Assembly: GCF_009730595.1 (NCBI RefSeq) | Contig: NZ_CP046276.1 | Location: 62,001-126,000, forward strand | DNA length: 64,000 nt | Reading direction: 5' to 3' | Origin: Spiroplasma tabanidicola | Lineage (GTDB): Bacteria > Bacillota_I > Bacilli_A > Mycoplasmatales > Mycoplasmataceae | Shown: one piece after another, positions 28,076-39,469 of the stretch | Layout: each line of letters starts with the position of its first letter | How positions within the stretch are numbered: position 1 is the stretch's first letter | The notes under the pieces: model-generated | What the model was told of the DNA's origin: nothing | The model's database searches: none | Seen by the model: only the letters and a program-made list of their open reading frames with translations | Translations under genes and position numbers: made by a program

Positions 28076-30616
28076 ATGAAAAGACTGTTTAATTTATTAG
28101 GAATAACAACTTTAATATCAAGTACGTGCACTTTGTCAATTGCTTGTCATCCAAAAGCTATGTCACTAAACAAATTAATTAATAAAGATCTTGGGGAAAT
28201 ATTTGGAGATGATGAAATTCCAAGCTTACAAGAAATTGTGCAAGCAATAAACGAAAAAAACGAAGGTCTAAATTTAACTATAGATCAAGTGGAATTTGAA
28301 TCTGAACCAACAACAAATGAAGCAGTTATAAAAGCAGTTTATTTAGCAACTACTTTTACAGGTAAAACTCAAATAACTTATAATTATTCACAAAACTTTA
28401 TAAAAAAAGATTTATCAACTTTAAATGGAGAAATTTTAAATCCAAGTAATCCTACACAAGAAACCGCAGTTGATGTTGCAATTAATCTAATAAAAGAAAA
28501 ACTTGAAGTTGATTTACAACAAGATATAGACTTTATTGTCGAAACTGATTTTAAACCTGCTTCTCTAGAAACAAGTGGAAAAATTACTTTAAGTTCAAAA
28601 TCTGAAAGTAAAAAACTAATTGCAAATAAATCTGCAACATTTGAAATTACATATAACGAAAACAGAAAAGATTTATCAACCTTAGATAATGAAGTTTTAG
28701 ATCCAGCTAATCCATCTTTAATTTCTGCAATTGATGTTGTAGTTGCTTTAATTAAACAAAAACTTGAAGTTAATGTACAACAAGATATTGATTTTACAAT
28801 TAGTAAAGAAGATTTTAAACCAGCAAGTTCAAAAGGGAATGGTTCATTAAAAGTTGTGGCAAAAGAAGGAAGTCAAAAATTAATAGAAAATAAATCTGCA
28901 ACATTTAGTTTAAATTACAATGAAAATAGAAAAGACTTATCAACAATTGATGGGGCAAATCTAAACTTAGTCCCTGAAGATAATTCAAAACCAAGCGCAT
29001 TAAAAGCAGCTATTGATAAAGTTAAAGATGTATTAAAAGTTGATGTTACTGAAAATACAGACTTCACATTAGATCAATTTAATCCAGCTTCTTTAGAAAA
29101 ATCAGGAACTTTAAAAATTACAGCAAAAGAAGAAAGTTCAAAATTAATTGAAAATAAATCTGTAACATTTAGTTTAACTTATGCTGTTATTAAAAAAGAT
29201 TTATCTGATATTAAAGGAGATAGTTTAATATTAAAACCAATTGATAACTCAAGAGATAACGCAATAAAAGCAGCCGTGAAAAGAATAAGTGAAGTATTAG
29301 GACTTGAAACTATTGAAGGACAAGATTTTGAAGTCAATAATTTTAGTCCATCAAAATCTAGCAATCAAGGAGAACTTATAGTTAAGGCTTTAGAAAAAAG
29401 TACAAAATTGATTGCAAATAAAACAGCAAAATTTGATTTAGATTATAGCAAAGAAAAAGTGGATATATCAAAAATTCAAGGTGAAGATTTAAAATTAAAA
29501 CCTACTGACAATAAAAAAGAAGAAGCAATTAACTCTGCTATTGCAAAAATAAAAGCAGTTCTTGGAGTTGATGTTCAAAACGATGTTGACTTTACAATTG
29601 GAGGAAGTGATTATAATCCAGCAACATGATCGCAAGAAGGTTCATTGAAAGTAACTTCAAAAGAAGAAAGTGATGCATTAATTGGAAATAAAACAGCAAC
29701 ATTTAGTTTAACTTATGTTGAAAAACGTGCTGACTTAACAAAAATTCAAGGTGAAAATTTAGAGTTAAGTCCAGTTGATAATTCAAAAACCGAGGCTGTA
29801 AATGAAGCTATAAAAAAAATAAAAGAAGTATTAAAAGTTGATGTAAAAGAAAATACAGATTTTAAAGTAGATAGTTTTAATGGAGCTACTCCTAATGGTA
29901 AAGGTATTTTAAAAATAACTTCAATAAACAATAGTCAATATTTAGTAAATGAAAAACATTCAACGTTTAGTACAAATTATGTTGATATAAGAGTTGATTT
30001 AAACGATTTAAATATACCAAGTGCTGAACAAGGAAAAACAAATGGAAATAATGAAAAAATTGATAAATATGATGCTTTAAATATAATCAATCAAAAAATA
30101 GCAGAACAATTTAAAAAAGGTCAAAATTATTTATCTCTAGATACAGATGTTAATATCGAAGTAGATGCTTCATGAATATCAGTTACTCCAAAAACGGGGT
30201 CTTCAAAAATAAAAGGGGATATGAAGAAATTTCAATATCAATATAAACAAATTTATTTTGAAATGAACTCTTTAGAAGAGTCCGATAACTTCGTTGTAAA
30301 AGGTGAAACAATAACAATTAAAGAAGCAGATAATAAAGATACATATAAATTTAAATTGGTTTGAAAAGGAAAAGATATTGACCAAACAGTTGGATTTTGT
30401 GGAAAACCATCTGTTGATAGTCAAAATAGCAATAATGAATATTTTCAAGTAGAATATGACTCAAACTCATTAGATAATTCAGATGTTTATAGTAAAAAAT
30501 ATCATGTAATATATATTAAAAATGTAAAAAAGGCATTTAGTGAACCAAAAGAATTTTGAACAATTTTAGGAACTTTTAAAATAAGTGTTAAATTAGTAGT
30601 TAATGAAATAACATAA
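28076..30616 (+). CDS. large lipoprotein with six tandem Lipoprotein_17-like repeats
   Basis: 846 residues through TGA codons. ATG 28076 is preferred over 28055 because it begins a signal peptide MKRLFNLLGITTLISSTC with lipobox LSIAC. An N-terminal module (DLGEIFGDDEIPSLQEIVQA .. ITYNYS) is followed by six repeats of about 86 residues, each reading KDLS-x-L-G...A...I-x-K-L-x-V...DFxV...F-x-PAS...L-x-I...S-x-L-I-x-NK-x-A-T-F-S-L-x-Y. The last 170 residues are different, with strands such as YFQVEYDSNSL. The repeats are diverged, so the array is old. Predicted surface exposure; tandem domains may act as a stalk or variable surface antigen. Confidence 0.85.
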
Positions 30617-30654
30617 AAACATAATTTATTTTATCATCTAAGGGGGGAACAAAA

Positions 30655-31248
30655 ATGAAAAAAGTAGTATTTATTATTTTTGGTTTATCATTATCTATTT
30701 CATTGATGCCAAATTTAACTTCATGTATAAAATTACCAAGTAAAATTGATATAAACGATATTTTGATAAAAGATTTAGGAGAAATTAAAGGCAAAGATTT
30801 TTTACCCAACTTAAAAGACCTTGTGACAGCATTAAACTATTTAAACAAAAACTTAGATTTAAAAAAAGAAATTGTTGAGTTTGAATCAACACCAACAGTT
30901 AGTCAAGCAACTATAAATGTAAAATCTGATGCTACAAAATTTTTTGGATCAGCTGAATTAAGTTATGATTATAAATTAGAAAATAAAATAAGTTTATCAC
31001 AAATTATGGGAAGTAATTTGAACCTAGATACAGAAAGTTCTGAGAAAGAAGTATTAATTTTTGCTGTAAAAGAAAAAATTAAAACAAGATTAAATGTAGA
31101 AGTTAAAGAAGGTTTAGATTTTATGGTTGATGAATCTGATGTTGGTCAAAAAACACAGGAATATAATGGTTCATTTAAAATTAAAACACTAGAATCAAGT
31201 CCTTACTTAATCGCAAATGAAGATTTAGTTTTCAAATACAAATTATAA
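30655..31248 (+). CDS. lipoprotein, two modules
   Basis: 197 residues. A very strong ribosome binding site AAGGGGGG precedes the ATG. Signal peptide MKKVVFIIFGLSLSISLMP with lipobox LTSC. Then one module (KDLGEIKGKDFLPNLKDLV .. LSYDYKL) and one Lipoprotein_17-like repeat (LIFAVKEKIKTRLNVEV, DFMVDE, SSPYLIANEDLVF). Only 38 bases separate it from the 846-residue lipoprotein and no terminator lies between, so the two are probably co-transcribed. It resembles the front of the decayed gene at 1944. Confidence 0.8.
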   Translation: MKKVVFIIFGLSLSISLMPNLTSCIKLPSKIDINDILIKDLGEIKGKDFLPNLKDLVTALNYLNKNLDLKKEIVEFESTPTVSQATINVKSDATKFFGSAELSYDYKLENKISLSQIMGSNLNLDTESSEKEVLIFAVKEKIKTRLNVEVKEGLDFMVDESDVGQKTQEYNGSFKIKTLESSPYLIANEDLVFKYKL

Positions 31249-31262
31249 TAAATAATGTTATA

Positions 31263-31303
31263 AACTTAAAAGATTATGATTTTAAAGCTTTTAAGTTTTT
31301 TGT
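31263..31303 (+). terminator. rho-independent terminator
   Basis: AAACTTAAAAG and CTTTTAAGTTT pair with a 13-base loop and run into T6. Confidence 0.8.
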
Positions 31304-31365
31304 TTAGAAAATTTATTTTTTATTTTTAAATATATATAATATATATGTATAAAAGGAGAAAAAAA

Positions 31366-32157
31366 ATGAAAAAATTATTAAGTGTATTAGGAGCTATAGG
31401 CTTAGTTTCTGCATCATCAAGTGTTGCAATAGCATGTAACAAAAAAGAAAAAGAAGTAGAAAAAATTGATTTAGCAACATTACCAATAAAAGAGTTAGGT
31501 GAAATTGAAGGAAGTGATTATGTTGTATCAATTGGAGATCTTGTACGTGCTATAAATACAACAATTGGAAATGAAAGTATGCATTTAGATCAAGTAGATG
31601 TTCAGTTTGATGGTGATGTTTCATGATCAAAAGCTACATTGAAAGCATCTAATAATTCAACACTTTATAAAGGGAGTGTTGAATTAACATACAAATTTGC
31701 AAAACAATTGGTTGTTGATACAGAAAATAATCAAGATATTGATAATGCAAGATCAATATTAAAAAAACATAATATGGTTAATGAAGATTTTACATGAAAA
31801 GAAACATTTAAAGATACTGATGAATTTTCAGAAGGTAATGTAAATTATGGAAAATTTGATGGAAAATGTTTAGAAGGAACAGAACCTGAATTACCTGAAT
31901 CAGAAGCAACAAGTTCAATTGAAACTATATTTAATGAATTAAAAGTAGTATTTACAGATACTAAAAATTTAGAACATTTGGACAACAAAAATAAAATAGT
32001 ATATTTCTTTTCTGCAAGAGCAAATGCAGGAGATAAAAAAGTAACTTTATTTTTAGTAAAAGGAATTGTTGTTAAATCTGGTGAAAAAACAAATTATAGT
32101 TTTACAACTATAAATAGAACAACCTTTGATTTAAAAATTCTTGGAGGAAGTAACTAA
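31366..32157 (+). CDS. lipoprotein
   Basis: 263 residues through TGA codons. ATG 31366 follows AAAGGAG; the upstream in-frame ATG 31345 lies before that site and is not used. Signal MKKLLSVLGAIGLVSASSS with lipobox VAIAC. A module (KELGEIEGSDYVVSIGDLV .. VELTYKF) is followed by a second domain ending ANAGDKKVTLFLVKGI and YSFTTINRTTFDL. This second domain is shared with the lipoproteins at 41575, 62744 and 63314. A TATAAT box lies about 30 bases upstream of the start. Confidence 0.85.
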
Positions 32158-32195
32158 AATAATTTTTGATATTTAAGCATAAAATTTAAAATAAG

Positions 32196-32230
32196 CAAAA
32201 TGTTCTTAGAATTCTAAGAACATTTTTTTT
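32196..32230 (+). terminator. rho-independent terminator
   Basis: ATGTTCTTAGAA and TTCTAAGAACAT form a perfect palindrome followed by T8. Confidence 0.85.
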
Positions 32231-32260
32231 ATAAATTTTTTAAAAAAATAAAAATTTTAC

Positions 32261-32291
32261 TTGCCTTAACCTAAGGTTAATGTTTTATTAT
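32261..32291 (+). promoter_or_regulatory. MerR-type promoter with operator palindrome
   Basis: TTGCCT (32261..32266) and TATTAT (32286..32291) are 19 bases apart, the stretched spacing typical of MerR-controlled promoters. The spacer holds the palindrome TTAACCTAAGGTTAA (32266..32280). The operon it drives includes a MerR gene at 33135. Confidence 0.7.
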
Positions 32292-32315
32292 TAAAACATA
32301 AGGAAGTGAAAAGAT

Positions 32316-33119
32316 ATGAACAAAAAATGGTGATTTTCAGATTATGATGGAACAATATTAATTGATTCAATCAAAGGAGTTACAAAAAAAGATTGAGACT
32401 TTATTAATAAATGAATAAAAGATGGTAATAACTTTGTAATTGCATCTGGAAGAAATAGAGATGATGTAAAAAGTATTTTAAAAGAAGCTAATTTAAATTA
32501 CAATTATTTGATAACAAATAATGGGGCTATGGTTCATGATAAAAATGACAATATTATATTGCATAGAGTAATACCAATGGATGTTAGAAAAGATATTTTA
32601 AAATTAATTGAAAAATGGATGGATAAAGTTGGTATTGAACTTTGTTTTGGAAATGAAAGCATGATAGTTTCAATTTTAAAAGAAAAAAGAAAAGATGTAG
32701 AACCAGATCAACTTTTTGAAAAGATATGGACATTTAAACCAAATGTTAATAAAGATTTTCAAGATCAAGTTTTAAAAGATTTAAATTTAGATACAGTTAA
32801 GTTTTTTAGTTATTATGAAGATTTAGAAGCAATAGAAAATGATTTTAAAAAACTAAATAATACAAGATATATGCAAACATATTATTTTGTTTTAGAACTT
32901 ACTAATAAAGATACTTCAAAACTAGATGGAATAAAACAAATTCAAAATATTTATAACATTGATGAAAAAGATATTTATACAACTGGAGATGGAGAAAATG
33001 ATGTAGAAATGTTAAAAGGATTTCAAAATTCATTTGCAATTGAATCAGGAAATAAAAAAGCATTAGCAGCTGGAAAACATATTATAAAAGCTGTTAATGA
33101 ATTACAAAATTATATTTAA
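32316..33119 (+). CDS. HAD-family (Cof-type) phosphatase
   Basis: 267 residues through TGA codons; AAGGAAGTGA precedes ATG 32316. Motif I DYDGT at residues 9..13 carries the nucleophile Asp, and motif IV TGDGENDVEM holds the Mg-binding Asp pair. The cap between them is of the IIB type. Cof-like HAD enzymes hydrolyse sugar phosphates or other small phosphate esters in the cytoplasm; the substrate cannot be told. It is the first gene of the MerR-controlled operon, 15 bases before the regulator gene. The paralogue is at 40685. Confidence 0.85.
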
Positions 33120-33134
33120 GAAAGGAAAGTTGGT

Positions 33135-33518
33135 ATGGAAAAAAAACTATATGTAAGTGAAATTGCAAAACAGTTTAACTTAACAGAAAATACAATAAGG
33201 TTTTATGAGAAAAAAGGATTAATGCCTTATATGAAAAGAGATAAAAATAATTATCGCTATATTTTAGAAGATGATGTTAAATGATTTGATACAGTTATAT
33301 GTCTTAAAAAAACAGGAATGTCAATTTTAGAAATTAAAGAATATATTAAACTTGCTGAAAAAGGAAATGTTACAGCAGCAAAGCGTTTAGAAATGATTGT
33401 CAATCAAAAAAAAGTTGTTAATGAACAATTAGAGTTTTTAAAAAAACAATTAGGATTTTTAGATTATAAAATTGAATATTACAACAATATTTTAGAAAAA
33501 GAAAATAAAGGAGAATAG
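33135..33518 (+). CDS. MerR-family transcriptional regulator
   Basis: 127 residues, read through one TGA. The N-terminal winged helix has YVSEIAKQFNLTENTIRFYE, followed by YRYILEDDVKWFD and the dimerisation coiled coil (LEMIVNQKKVVNEQLEFLKK). No Cys cluster for metals is visible, which fits the AdhR/NmlR type responding to aldehydes or electrophiles. Located between the HAD gene and the alcohol dehydrogenase gene, it probably controls the promoter at 32261. Confidence 0.85.
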
Positions 33519-33523
33519 AAAAA

Positions 33524-34552
33524 ATGAGAGCAGTATTTGGAAGTAAAAAACCTGGAAAAGTAGCAGAGTTAAGAGAAGTTGAAAAACCAACAGTAATAAA
33601 AGATGATGAAGTTTTAGTAAAAACTTTATATTGTAGTTTGTGTCATAGTGATTTAAGTTTAGCTAAAGGTGATTGAGGAGAAGTTTCTGATAGTAGTGTT
33701 GGACATGAATCATTAGGAGAAGTTGTGCAAGTTGGTGCTAATGTAAAAGACTTAAAAGTAGGAGATTATGTAGCTGGTCCTGCAGGTTTAAGAGGGGCAT
33801 GTCAAAAATGTAAATATTGTTTACGTGGAGAAGAAGTATTTTGTGATGAAGTAGTTTTCACAGGTCAAAGAGGATATGGAACTATGCAAGATTATACAGT
33901 TGAAAAAGCTGCATATAGTATTAAAGTTCCTAAGGATACTGATTTAGCAGCAGCATGTATAATTACTTGTGCAGGTATTACAGTTTACAAAGGATTTAAG
34001 TTAGCAAATCCAATTAAAGGAGACACAGTTGCGATTTTTGGAATTGGTGGATTAGGAAATGTAGCAATTGAATATGCAAAAAATGTTTTTGGTTTAAAAG
34101 TAATTGCAGTTGGATCTAATGAAAAAAGTTTAGAAATTGCAAAACAAAAAGGTGCAGATTTAATTATTAATTGAAAACAAGATGATGTAGATAAAAAAAT
34201 TAAAGATTTTACAAATGGAGTTGGTTTAGATTTAGCAATGGTAACTAGTTCAACATTACCTCAGTTTGAATTAGCTTATAGAAATTTAGGAAAGCTTGGT
34301 AAACTTTGTTCAATTGGATTGCCAGCAGGAAAATTAGAAACTGATATTTTAGATATTACTTTAGGACAAAAAATGGTTTATGGATCATTAGTTGGAACAC
34401 GTCAAGATTTAAGAGAAGCACTTGAAGCTTTATATGAGAAAAAAGTAAATCCAGATTTTGAAGTAAAATCAATTAATGAAGCAGAAAAATATTTTGAACT
34501 AATGGATCAAAATAAATTACATACTAGAATTGTATTTGACTTAACTAAATAA
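33524..34552 (+). CDS. zinc-dependent alcohol dehydrogenase
   Basis: 342 residues. AAAGGAG overlaps the end of the MerR gene. Catalytic zinc ligands are in CSLCHSDL and GHESLGE. The structural zinc Cys set lies in CQKCKYCLRGEEVFC. The NAD(P)-binding loop is GIGGLGNVAIEYAK. The family oxidises alcohols or reduces aldehydes. Next to a MerR regulator it may serve aldehyde removal. The ORF contains one TGA (INWKQDD). A terminator follows at once. Confidence 0.9.
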
Positions 34553-34573
34553 CCGATTGGTTATTTTTTTATG
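34551..34573 (+). terminator. rho-independent terminator
   Basis: AATAACC and GGTTATT pair around GATT and run into T7; it starts on the stop codon of the dehydrogenase. Confidence 0.8.
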
Positions 34574-34621
34574 TAAAAAGAGTGCTATAATGAAAGCAAA
34601 TGAGTTTTTTAAAGGAGTTTA

Positions 34622-35377
34622 ATGGAATCAATTGTAGGAAAGCTATGATCAGTAGCTAATAGAGGGGATAGTAATACATATAAATTAATTGCAAAAAAAT
34701 TAAATGACTGTTTTATTGATAGTATTTTTCCTTCTCAAAGAGAATTATCTAGTATGTGTTTTTGTTCTATTTCTACAATAACTCAATTTTCTAAAAGCAT
34801 TGGCTTAGAAGGTTATAGAGAACTTATAGTAAGGTTAAAGGTTGAGCTAGAAAGATTTAATTTCAATTCTAAAAAAGACAATAATAACATTAATAATAAT
34901 TTTGATACAGTTACTTTTATTAAAAGATGATTAGATTTAAATAAAGATTTTATTAATAAATTAACAAATAAGATTAAATTATATAAAAAAATAACTTTAT
35001 TATGTAGTTATCATTTAATTGATATAAATTCCTATTTAAAAAAAATAACTAAAAAAATGAATGTAGAAATCAATATAATAGATTTAACTTCAGAACTTTT
35101 TAAATATAGAACTTATGAAAAAGATAACACTGTAAACTTAGCAATAATATCTGGATTCGACAATGAATCACTATGTTCAATTTACTTACCATATTTTTTA
35201 ACAAGCTTTGAAAATGCATTTTTATTAATATCACATTCTCAACATGAAAAAATTATAAATTTAACTAATTCAAATGTAATGTTTTGAAGTTTTTATGGTG
35301 ATGATTCTAGTTATGAAAAAAGATTTTTAGCGTTGATTCTTATTTTTAATTTAATATTTGAGGAATACTCCAACTAA
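34622..35377 (+). CDS. RpiR-family sugar regulator
   Basis: 251 residues through TGA codons; AAAGGAG precedes the ATG and TATAAT lies near 34586. N-terminal HTH: FPSQRELSSMCFCSISTIT followed by QFSKSIGLEGYRELIVRLK. The C-terminal part is a SIS-like sugar-phosphate binding domain (LCSYHLIDINSYLKKI, LAIISGF). It stands 90 bases ahead of a PTS permease and a GH1 glycosidase and probably controls them. A short A+T stretch with an imperfect hairpin separates the genes. Confidence 0.8.
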
Positions 35378-35466
35378 AAAACTACTTTTGTATGAGCGAA
35401 GTACTTCTGTGTTTTCTTATTAATTTCTTAAAAGTTTCATAATATAAATATGAAAGGATGAGAAAA

Positions 35467-38028
35467 ATGAGAAAAAGCTTAAAAATATATTCTCCGGTTA
35501 ATGGAGAAATAAAAAAAATCGAAGATTCAATTGATGAAGTTTTCAAATCTAAGGCTCTTGGAGATGGTTTCGTTATAATACCTTTAGAAAATGAATTTGT
35601 TTCACCATTTGAAGAAGCAATTGTCAAAATGGTTTTTCCAACTAAACACGCATATGGTTTTTTAGTAGATGATTTAAATTTTTTAATTCATTGTGGTATG
35701 GACACAGTCAAATTAGAAGGTTCTTCTTTTATAAGCTATATTAATGTTGACCAAAACTTAAAAAAAGGAAATAAAATATTTAAAGCTGATTTAGAAATAA
35801 TAAAAGAAAATAATTTGTCTATTGAAACTCCAATAGTATTTGAAGTACAGGAAATAGAAAACTATAATTTTAAAACTTTAAATTTAGGAAAAGTAAAAAA
35901 AGGTGATTTAGTTTGTGAAATAGAATATTCTTTAAAAGAAATTCAAGAAAATCAAGAAAATCAAGAACTTACTTTAAAATCATTTAAATCTAAATATGAA
36001 TTAGCTGCAGAACAATTTGTAGAAGCTGTTGGTGGAAAAAATAATTTTAGCGAAGTTTATAATTGCATGACTAGATTAAGATTTGCAATTGTAGAAAAAG
36101 AAAAAGTGGATACTGACAGTATTAAAAAAAATAAATTAGTAAAAGGTATTGTATGAAATGGCTTAGAATTACAAGTTATAATTGGCGGAGAATGTTATAA
36201 ATTAAAAGATGAAATACTAAATATGGATAAAAAAACCGAAGATTTTGGTAAAAGAGTAGGCATAAAACCACCTTTACAAAAAAGAATATTAGGAGCTGTT
36301 GCAGGTATTATGACTCCAAGTATTCCTGTTATAATGGCTAGTGGTATTTTGAGTGTTATTTACGCACTAACTAATCAATCTCACATAACTAAGGACTTAT
36401 CAAATGGTGTAGAAGGGGCAGATGCTTTAAGTTTAATTTTATTTATAATGAGCAAAGTAGGGTTAACACTAGTGGGAGTATTCTTTTGTATAAATACAGT
36501 TAAATTTTTTGGAGGTAATCCGTTAGCGGGAGCTTTAATTGCATTAGCTTTAATATCTAGATTTTATTTTTCTACAGGAGAATCAGATTCTAATGCTTAT
36601 CAAGCGGGTCATTACATAAGCAATGCAAAATTTGGAGTTCAAGGATGATATTTATTTAGCATTGCTGATTATCCAATAGTTATAAAGTCTTATGAAGGTA
36701 GTGTTCTCCCGTTTATAGTCGCAGGTATTATAGTCGCATATTTAGATAAGTGAGTTAAAACTTGAATGCCTTCAAGTTTAGATGTTGTTTTTAGATATGG
36801 TATTGTGTTAATAGTAACAACATTGTCAATATTATTATTTTTAGGACCTTTATTATCATTAATAGAATATGGTATGGCGCAATTTATTTTCTTAATTGAA
36901 GATCTACCTATTGGGTTAGGTGTTGCAATATTTGCATTTTTATGACAACCATTAGTATTAACTGGTGTTCATGTGGCAGTTATAATGACAATAATGATTC
37001 CTTTTTATACAGGTATACCAAGTTTAATGCTAACTGGTTCTGCTTTAGGAGTATGGGGTCAAGTTGGTGCAGGTTTAGGCGTTGGTTTAGTAACAAAAAA
37101 TAAAAATCTTAAAAGTGCTGTATACGGAGCCTTACCAGGTGGATTGTTTGGTATAACCGAACCAATTATATATGGTGTTACATTGCCCAAAGGAAAACCA
37201 TTTTTAATGGGATGTATAGCAGCAGGAATAACAGGAATATTAGCAGGAGTTTTAGATGTAAAAACCGAAGTTCCAGCAGGTCAAGGTATATTTGCAATTT
37301 TAGGATATGTTGGATTTAAACATCAAGCATTAGCGGTTTTAGTTAGAGTTGTATCAATAGGATTGGGAACATTGTTAAGTGCCGTAACTTATCGAGAAAG
37401 ACTAAAAGAAGATAGATATTCAAGAAATGTTACAAGAAAATTAAAAAAACTAATTGAAAAAGTTAATAAAGAATTATTAGTAAAATATAATGAAAATTTA
37501 AATAATATAGATCAAGAAGTAAAAAACTCTAAAAAAATACTCGCTCAATATAATAAATATGTGATTAGCATGTCAATTATTGAGAGTAAAATCATATCAA
37601 CAGAGCAAAAAGAGGAAAAAAACAAAAAAAGATTATATAAAAAAGCTGTATCTTTAATAAAATCTAAAAATACTTCACCAGAATTTTTAGAAACACGAAA
37701 AGATTTTATAAAAAAATATAATGAATACAATTTGGATAATATAAAAAATGAGTTGGATGATAAAAAAAATGATTTAAACAACTCTAATAAAGAAATGTTA
37801 GAAAAATACAAAAATGTTGTAGAAAAAATCGTCAACTCATCTTCTAGCTTAGTTTCTGATATATCACAAGATTTAAAAATTATGGATGCAACTACATATG
37901 CAAATGGTTATTGAAATGCAATTCATAGTGTTGAAATTGGTTTTGGATATGAAGACTTAAAAAAATATGGTTTATCAAAAGAAACAAAAAGAAAAATAAA
38001 AGGAGAAATAAAAAATGTACAAATTTAA
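35467..38028 (+). CDS. PTS EIIABC permease, beta-glucoside type, with long C-terminal extension
   Basis: 853 residues through TGA codons. ATG 35467 follows AAAGGATGAG. Domain order is A-B-C: EIIA with phosphorylated His75 (LIHCGMDTVKLEG), EIIB with Cys200 (YNCMTRLRF), then membrane EIIC from about residue 255 (GIMTPSIPVIMASGIL .. GITEPIIYG). BglF-type permeases usually run B-C-A. After the last membrane segment, a lysine-rich, probably coiled-coil tail of about 200 residues follows (from RKLKKLIEKVNKELL). The gene overlaps the phospho-glycosidase start by 14 bases. Uptake and phosphorylation of a beta-glucoside is inferred from that neighbour. Confidence 0.88.
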
Positions 38029-39469
38029 AAAAGAAAACTTTTTATGAGGTGGTGCAACTGCAGCAAGTCAAGTTGAAGGTGCATGAAACTTAAATAATAA
38101 ATCTTTAACTATTTCCGAAATGCGTCCATTTATAAAAAATTTAGATAGAAAAAATATTAAAGATGTATTAGACATATCAAAAGAAAATTATTTAAAATCA
38201 ATCGAAAATAAAGACAATTTACATTATCCAAAAAGATTTGGTGTTGATTTTTATCATAGATATAAAGAAGATATAAAATTATTTAAAGAATGTCATTTAG
38301 GTATTTATAGACTTTCTATGGCATGGGCAAGAATATTTCCAAATGGAGATGATGAAAAACCAAATGAAGCAGGCTTAAAATTTTATAGAGATGTATTTGA
38401 AGAATGCAAAAAAAACAATATTAAAATAATGGTTACAATTAATCATTTTGACTTACCATATCCTATTATTGAAAAATATGGAGGATGAGTAAATAAAAAA
38501 GTTACTGATCTATATTTAAAATATGCAGTTACTATTTTTAAGGAATTTAAAGATATTGTTGATTATTGATTGCCATTTAATGAAATTAATGTTGCAATAT
38601 GATCTGGTGTTACTGGATTAGGAATTTTTAGAGAAGATTATAAAAGTAATAAATTATATTTGGAGGCTTGCTATCAGGGATTGCACAATCAGTTTTATGC
38701 ACAAGCTAAATTTATAGAAGAAGCAAAAAATATTTCTCATGAAGCTAAAATTGGTTGTATGGTTGCAAACTCTACAAACTATCCATTAAACTGCGATCCT
38801 AAAAATGTTAGAGAGTGTCAAAGATTACAACAAATACACAGATTTTTCTTTTATGACTTGATGGTTTATGGAAGTTATCCAAGTTACATAAATAGATTTT
38901 TTAAGGAAAATAATATAAATTTAGAAATCAAAAAAAATGAAATGGAAACTATAAAAAATAACAAGATCGACTTTATATCATTTAGCTATTATGCGACTGG
39001 AACTATTTCATTAGATGAAAGTGATAAAACAGAATCAAATTTAACAATTGCTGGCAAAAATCCTTATTTAAAAGCAACTGACTGAGGTTGACATATTGAT
39101 TCAATAGGAATAAGAATAACAATTAATGAAATTTGAGACAAATATCATTTACCTATATTTATTTCAGAAAATGGTATTGGTGTTTTAGAAAAACTAAATG
39201 AGCAAAATACAATCGAAGATGATTATAGAATTGATTATCTAAAAGAACATATGATTCAAATTGGTGAAGCAATTGAAGATGGTTGTGATGTATTTGGATA
39301 CACTATGTGAACTCCAATAGATGTTGTTTCTGCAGGAACAAATGAAATGTCAAAAAGATATGGAATGATTTATGTTGATTATGATGACTTTCATAACGGA
39401 ACTGGAAATAGATATTTAAAAAAATCTTATCACTGATTTAAAAAATTTAGAGAAACAAATTTACTTTAA
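38015..39469 (+). CDS. 6-phospho-beta-glucosidase, GH1
   Basis: 484 residues through TGA codons; AAAGGAG lies inside the PTS gene. N-terminal FLWGGATAASQVEGAW is the GH1 signature. The acid/base Glu190 is in LPFNEIN and the nucleophile Glu385 in ISENGIG. The region YWRR is replaced by GNRYLKKSYHWFKKF, the phospho-type C-terminus. It would hydrolyse the phosphorylated beta-glucoside brought in by the EIIABC. Start codon overlap implies translational coupling. Confidence 0.9.

Noticed and set aside
34238-34552. Frameshift or split in the alcohol dehydrogenase
   Set aside because: The apparent break is a TGA codon read as Trp; the frame is continuous from 33524 to 34552.
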